Assembly: GCA_009833045.1 (NCBI GenBank) | Contig: WUUP01000003.1 | Span: 124,001-188,000 of the forward strand | DNA from: Saprospirales bacterium GYS_P2D | GTDB lineage: Bacteria > Bacteroidota > Bacteroidia > Chitinophagales > Saprospiraceae | DNA: 64,000 nt | Direction: 5' to 3' | Shown here: piece after piece, positions 59,917 through 64,000 of the stretch | Numbering within the stretch: the stretch's first letter is position 1 | How the letters are laid out: the number at the start of each line of letters is the position of its first letter | The notes under the pieces: generated by a model | Told to the model about the DNA's origin: nothing | Seen by the model: only the letters and a program-made list of their open reading frames with translations | The model's database searches: none | Program-made: the position numbers and the translations under genes

Positions 59917-61509
59917 TCACTGTTTTCCTTTAATCAAGACTCCCGGATTTAGTATCCAGTGCGGATCGAGCTCCGACTTGATCGCTGACAGTCCTCGATG
60001 GAATGGTTCTGTGATCTGCTGTTGGTAGTAAGGTTGATGATCCTTACCTACAGCATGATGATGGGTGATGGTCCCGCCAAGATCAATCAGTTTCTGAGAT
60101 ACGATAGCTTTAATCTGGTCCCACTGATCCAGCTCTCTACCGGTCTGTCCTTTGGCTATGATGGTATAGTACGGTGCCGGTCCATCGGGATAGATATGTG
60201 TGAATCGGCAGGTGACAAATCCAGCGCCGCAGATCTCCTTGATGGCTTGTTCAGCCGCCTCTGTGACGCCTTTATGAAATCTATCAAACTGATCCCAGGT
60301 CACTGCCGTCTCAAAGGTCTCCATGACACATCCCATACGAACAAATTCATCACGCAGGTATGGGGCTGCCAAGAATGATTTTCTCCATCGATCTGCTGAT
60401 TCGTCTCGTTTCTTGTTTTCTGGCTTCGGATTTACCTTCCCATTGCATTTTTCAGCTATGATGATCGCCTCATTCATCCATGCATGGAGCTCATGATTAT
60501 GAGATTCGAATCCTAAGATCAACACTGAGGCACTGCCATCGCCTAACCCATTGGACATGGCCTCCATAGGACTGACGAGACGTGCATTGGACGGATTGAG
60601 GCCTGACTGTGCGATAAGACGGCAGGCTTCTACTGCATCTTCCCATGAGGAGAAAGACACAGTCTGAGCCAGTTTGTATTTGGGAATGTTTTGTAGCCTC
60701 ATCCAGGCAGAAGTGATAATCCCCAAGATGCCTTCTGATCCGCATACGAGACGCTCTTCGCTCGGTCCAGCACCATTGCCAGGTAATCGGCGTGTATCCA
60801 TGACTCCCGTCGGTGTGACCATACGGACTGACTGTACAAACTCATCTATATGCGTATATAAGCTAGCATAATGCCCACCTGAGCGGGTAGCTATCCAGCC
60901 TCCCAATGTGCTGAACTCAAAGCTCTGTGGAAAATGTCTTAAAGTCAGTCCATGAGGCTTTAGTCCCGCTTCTAATGCCGGACCATAGATGCCCGCCTGT
61001 ATATTAGCACATCGACTCTGATGATTGATTTCTATGATTTGATCAAAATGGCGCATATCTACACTGATCACAGGTCTACGATTAAGTCCAGCATCTGGTT
61101 CCACTCCAGCGACTACTGAAGAGCCCCCTCCAAATGGTATCAGTACGACTCCATTTCGCTGTGCAAAAGAATATAGCGCTATGATATCATCTTCCGTCTT
61201 AGGGTAGGCTACATAATCAGGAGCATGCTCAAACTTGCCATGTGCACCCCTCCAAATATCTCTGAATGACTTGCCATAGGTATGACTCGCCCGATCATAT
61301 GTTTCGCTAGTGCAAAAGGATAGGATCGAATCGGATAGAGATATAGCAGGTGCGGATAGTTGAATATCCTTGAGAACTGGTACTGGATGTGATACCAGCT
61401 TGGGTATCCCAAGGCTAAATTGGATCAGGGATCTAAACTTATCTAAGGCTATAGGATCGAGGGCATAGTCTTCGTATCCCCATCCCCAGAATTTGCGCTG
61501 ATTTTTCAT
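59917..61509 (-). CDS. FAD-binding oxidase, alkyl-dihydroxyacetonephosphate synthase-like
   Basis: This flavoprotein of about 530 residues starts at MKNQRKFWGWGYED; the KFWGWG opening is typical of alkyl-DHAP synthases, which make ether lipids, and the ATG at 61551 adds only an unlikely tail. The PCMH FAD domain has VVLIPFGGGSSVVAGVEP and SFEFSTLGGWIATRSGGHYA. The C-terminal cap includes FTHIYPDGPAPYYTII and THHHAVGKDHQPYY, with the His-rich active-site motif HHHAVG. The acyl-DHAP partner enzyme is not nearby, so ether-lipid synthesis versus a related D-lactate-type oxidase is left open, with the former favoured. Confidence 0.85.
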   Translation of the reverse strand: MKNQRKFWGWGYEDYALDPIALDKFRSLIQFSLGIPKLVSHPVPVLKDIQLSAPAISLSDSILSFCTSETYDRASHTYGKSFRDIWRGAHGKFEHAPDYVAYPKTEDDIIALYSFAQRNGVVLIPFGGGSSVVAGVEPDAGLNRRPVISVDMRHFDQIIEINHQSRCANIQAGIYGPALEAGLKPHGLTLRHFPQSFEFSTLGGWIATRSGGHYASLYTHIDEFVQSVRMVTPTGVMDTRRLPGNGAGPSEERLVCGSEGILGIITSAWMRLQNIPKYKLAQTVSFSSWEDAVEACRLIAQSGLNPSNARLVSPMEAMSNGLGDGSASVLILGFESHNHELHAWMNEAIIIAEKCNGKVNPKPENKKRDESADRWRKSFLAAPYLRDEFVRMGCVMETFETAVTWDQFDRFHKGVTEAAEQAIKEICGAGFVTCRFTHIYPDGPAPYYTIIAKGQTGRELDQWDQIKAIVSQKLIDLGGTITHHHAVGKDHQPYYQQQITEPFHRGLSAIKSELDPHWILNPGVLIKGKQ

Positions 61510-61773
61510 ACTGATTTGACTTGATTTTGTCAAAATACAGATTTGAATCAAGCTAAGTATGATTCTCCCAGAAATTAATCAACACTGCTTTCAATCTTTA
61601 TCTCTGTCGCAAGGATAGGCACATCAGGGATAACATCATTATCCAACTGAATTGGCTGAACCCGCTTTCTGAAGTTTGTAACTTCAGAATAATATCCTTC
61701 TGATCAGCCAATATCGATTTGAATTCACAGACATTCGAAGAGCATGTAATATCGTCTCTTCGCCCCTTCACTA

Positions 61774-62253
61774 TCAGCTCACCACCCAATGGATCAAGGC
61801 ACCTACTCCGTAGAATATAAGAACGAATAAAAGCATAATCAATGCTAAGATCAACAAAATCACCCCCCAGGCGCTGCCTCGATGCTTGCCCTCTTCATAG
61901 TGTTCTTTCATGAGATTGACATTGCGACGGTGAGAGCGATATCGGAAGTCAAAGATATCTCCTAACAATGGTATCGTCCCGACCATCGCATCCAAGGCTA
62001 CATTGGATAGCATCTTCATGACGAGCTTACCGCTGGCGCCTTTGCGATACATCGTGATGATCATGCCGCCTCCGATCACGACCGTCATGATATCTCCGAC
62101 ATAAGGGATCAGCCCCATCACCGCATCTACTCCAAACCTGAAATCAGTCCCTGGCAGCCTGAACTTATTGTCCAGTATATCCGCTGTTCGATCCAGCCAT
62201 ACCAGTTCAGTTGGCGTTTCTATTGGGTCGAGTGGTGATAATTCGTTATCCAT
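61774..62253 (-). CDS. DUF4112 family membrane protein
   Basis: This protein of about 159 residues has the family signature WLDRTADILDNKFRLPGTDF, then GVDAVMGLIPYVGDIMTVVI and AMVGTIPLLGDIFDFRYRSH. Two short helices at GLIPYVGD and GTIPLLGD may insert into the membrane, and a true transmembrane helix lies near the end (VILLILALIMLLFVLIFYGV). The preferred start is the ATG at 62253 (MDNELSP). Function unknown. The 220 bp downstream of the gene show no open frame I trust. Confidence 0.87.
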   Translation of the reverse strand: MDNELSPLDPIETPTELVWLDRTADILDNKFRLPGTDFRFGVDAVMGLIPYVGDIMTVVIGGGMIITMYRKGASGKLVMKMLSNVALDAMVGTIPLLGDIFDFRYRSHRRNVNLMKEHYEEGKHRGSAWGVILLILALIMLLFVLIFYGVGALIHWVVS

Positions 62254-62354
62254 ATTTCGCTTTTTAATGAGGGCCCATATCACACAAAGATCCTGAGCTC
62301 ATTGATTTACGAGATTGAGCATAGCTCAGCTGATGTCTCCTATCTCAGCAGAAT

Positions 62355-62394
62355 ACAAAAATAAAGCGCTAAACTGCGAGAGCTTAGCGCTTTA
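62355..62394 (-). terminator. Terminator of the BNR/sortilin-like gene
   Basis: An 11-bp perfect stem (62362-62372 with 62384-62394) is followed on the minus strand by ATTTTTGT. It lies 25 bp past the stop at 62419. Confidence 0.85.
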
Positions 62395-62418
62395 GTGTTT
62401 ATTTACATCCTATCGGAT

Positions 62419-64000
62419 TTATTCGTTGTCTTTGATCAATATGTAGTCGACCTGCTTAGAGCGGATGAGCTCATTGAGGGCAGGTACTTTCTGTGTCTTG
62501 ATCATCTCATACTGATCGAGCAGTCCATCGATCTCTCCTACTAATACATCTCTGACCTCGATAGCCCCATCAGTCGGAGGATAGTCGCCGATCTGCGTGA
62601 GCGAGTTGAGGTGAGCGAGCTTGTTCGTCAGTCTGATTGGGAAATTGAGCGGATCCTGACGGGACTGATTCTTAGTCTGATAGAGAGCGGTCTCGATATC
62701 ATAGAGCATACTATCTATCTCCCCGATGCTCTGTACCACGTCCTCCTCGTCCTCGAGTAGCTCTTCATATTTAGCCAGCTGCTCTTTGATCTGTCGGATC
62801 TCAATGATCGCCTCATGAGATGCGGTGACCTTGTCATTGATCGACTTGATGAAGTCTCGCTGCGCAGCATAGTCTGCCTCCGTGAGCTCGAGTCGTGGAT
62901 CTCCCATTATTTCAAATGATTGCTCTTGCTCCTCTCCATTGACAGACATCTTGACCATATAGTCGCCAGGTATAGCTTTGGCTCCAGCCATAGATCCCCA
63001 CCAAAATATCATCCCATCAAAGCGCTTAGCCTCAGGGTATCGCATATTCCAAGTGAACATATTGGCCCCAGCCTCCAGATCTTTGAGTTTGGTATCCTTT
63101 TCATCGCTATGCGTGCTGTATGTACGGATCAGCTCTCCTGCTCCATCATAAAAAGCCAGTTCCACTGTATCCTCCTTCTCCTCGTAGTCATCGAGCATGT
63201 AGTACACCATCACTCCTGATGGGTGATTGAGTCCTACACCTTCTGCTTTCTTGCGCTGTCCGCCACCATACTTATAGGCCGGCATCGGCTGATAAAGATG
63301 ATCTCCTGATGGCTGCGCATCGATAGCCTGATGGATGACCGTGAGATCATCGATAATATAGAGACCACGGCCCTGAGTAGCAGCGATGAGGTTGTTGTCT
63401 TTGATCGTCAGATCCGTGATTGGCACGATCGGCATATTCAGTTGGAATGGATACCATCGCTCTCCGTCATCATAGCTGATGTACATGCCCGTCTCGGTAC
63501 CTGCATACAGCAGTCCATCATGCTCAGGATCTACTCTGACTACTCTCGTGAAGTGATCATTTGGTATACCATTGACGATTTTCTTCCAGGTCTTACCGTA
63601 GTCATTAGTCTTATAGAGATAAGGTCTGAAGTCGCCCGCCTTATAGAGTGTACCAGCGATATAGCAGGTCGCAGGATCGGTAGGATGCGGATCAATACTA
63701 TTGATCATGAGCCACTTTGGCGCACCAGATGGCGTGACATCACTCCAGTCTGCACCACCGTCAGTCGTCACATGGACTAATCCATCATCAGATCCTGTCC
63801 AGATGACGCCTTCTTTAGCAGGTGATTCTGCTGCAGCGAATATGGTGCAATAGTACTCTACCCCAGTATTATCCTTAGTGATCGGTCCTCCGGATGGCCC
63901 TAGTTTAGTAGAGTCATTGCGAGTGAGGTCAGGCGAGATGATCTCCCACGACTGGCCCTCATCATAAGTCACGTGCAGATGATTAGAAGCGGTATATAGT
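62419..64000 (-). CDS. BNR/sortilin-type beta-propeller protein, C-terminal part, truncated by window edge
   Basis: The frame is open to the right edge, so about 526 C-terminal residues are seen and the start lies outside. Asp-box/BNR repeats fill the first 200 residues: HLHVTYDEGQSWE, DGLVHVTTDGGADWSDV, LYKTNDYGKTWKKI and GMYISYDDGERWYPF. This is the sortilin/VPS10-like propeller. After LIAATQGRGLYIIDDL the chain changes to a beta domain and a helical region (about 400-500) with conserved RQDPLNFPIRLTNKLAHLNS. Such 'glycosyl hydrolase'-annotated proteins of about 1000 residues are common in Bacteroidota and exported; no enzyme activity is established. Confidence 0.85.
   Translation of the reverse strand, partial: LYTASNHLHVTYDEGQSWEIISPDLTRNDSTKLGPSGGPITKDNTGVEYYCTIFAAAESPAKEGVIWTGSDDGLVHVTTDGGADWSDVTPSGAPKWLMINSIDPHPTDPATCYIAGTLYKAGDFRPYLYKTNDYGKTWKKIVNGIPNDHFTRVVRVDPEHDGLLYAGTETGMYISYDDGERWYPFQLNMPIVPITDLTIKDNNLIAATQGRGLYIIDDLTVIHQAIDAQPSGDHLYQPMPAYKYGGGQRKKAEGVGLNHPSGVMVYYMLDDYEEKEDTVELAFYDGAGELIRTYSTHSDEKDTKLKDLEAGANMFTWNMRYPEAKRFDGMIFWWGSMAGAKAIPGDYMVKMSVNGEEQEQSFEIMGDPRLELTEADYAAQRDFIKSINDKVTASHEAIIEIRQIKEQLAKYEELLEDEEDVVQSIGEIDSMLYDIETALYQTKNQSRQDPLNFPIRLTNKLAHLNSLTQIGDYPPTDGAIEVRDVLVGEIDGLLDQYEMIKTQKVPALNELIRSKQVDYILIKDNE

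Noticed and set aside
61598-61789. 63-codon minus-strand frame downstream of the DUF4112 gene
   Set aside because: No recognisable features; Cys- and Ser-rich random-looking sequence in an intergenic tract.

Overview
The window looks like a chromosome segment of a marine-type Bacteroidota, probably near the Saprospiria. Signs seen in the sequence are several large exported proteins ending in type IX secretion (T9SS) sorting domains, many lipoproteins, a menaquinone gene (menB), few Shine-Dalgarno sequences, and promoters resembling TTTG-N19/20-TAnnTTTG. The phylum call is firm; the finer placement is inference. I saw no rRNA, tRNA, CRISPR array, prophage, transposase or replication origin.

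Layout. 0-7 kb: the start of a tail-specific protease running off the left edge, a single-domain response regulator, a GH32 fructan hydrolase lipoprotein, an aromatic amino acid hydroxylase with a long C-terminal extension, a HipA-like kinase/DUF3037 pair, and a HigBA-type toxin-antitoxin (TA) module. 7-13.6 kb: a membrane protein, a DUF4331 T9SS cargo protein with a TPR lipoprotein, and a RidA-like lipoprotein lacking the catalytic arginine. About 13.7-18.8 kb is a visibly A+T-rich accessory island. It holds unknown proteins, a DUF6090 membrane protein, structured spacers with a 68-bp direct repeat, a gene remnant, and an operon of a GNAT protein with an IPTL-CTERM protein. 18.9-25 kb is largely housekeeping (rluF-like, menB, a CBS protein, an ABC exporter), followed by a DUF559 nuclease-like gene between hairpin repeats. 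25-31.6 kb is a sugar oxidation and polysaccharide block: GMC oxidoreductase, gluconate dehydrogenase subunit 3-like protein, creatininase family, GH16 and Gfo/Idh/MocA. 32.8-34.6 kb is a sulfite dehydrogenase pair between REP-like direct repeats.

36.9-37.8 kb has no long gene but encodes a tandem family of three 35-residue single-helix peptides, plus a fourth small membrane peptide. A promoter and a direct-repeat operator lie upstream. This is the strongest candidate here for an undescribed system. 37.8-46.8 kb: ddl, a TPR-adenylate cyclase, psd, a YefM-YoeB module with seven TGTACA operator cores in tandem, an HEXXH protein, a MoxR/chelatase-type AAA+ ATPase with its VWA partner, a GNAT protein and a ParDE module. 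46.9-51.1 kb is one giant HYR/C-type-lectin/GEVED adhesin-like T9SS protein.

51.4-52.5 kb is a compact cassette of a methyltransferase, an AbrB-like protein resembling HgcAB-associated proteins, and a 24-residue Cys-rich peptide. All three carry adjacent cysteine pairs, which suggests handling of a thiophilic metal or metalloid. 53.9-59.7 kb carries ExbB-ExbD-ExbD and a TolA/TonB-like protein, with a cNMP-binding patatin phospholipase and an outer-membrane protein between them. 59.9-64 kb: an alkyl-DHAP-synthase-like flavoprotein, a DUF4112 protein, and the C-terminal part of a BNR/sortilin-type propeller protein running off the right edge.
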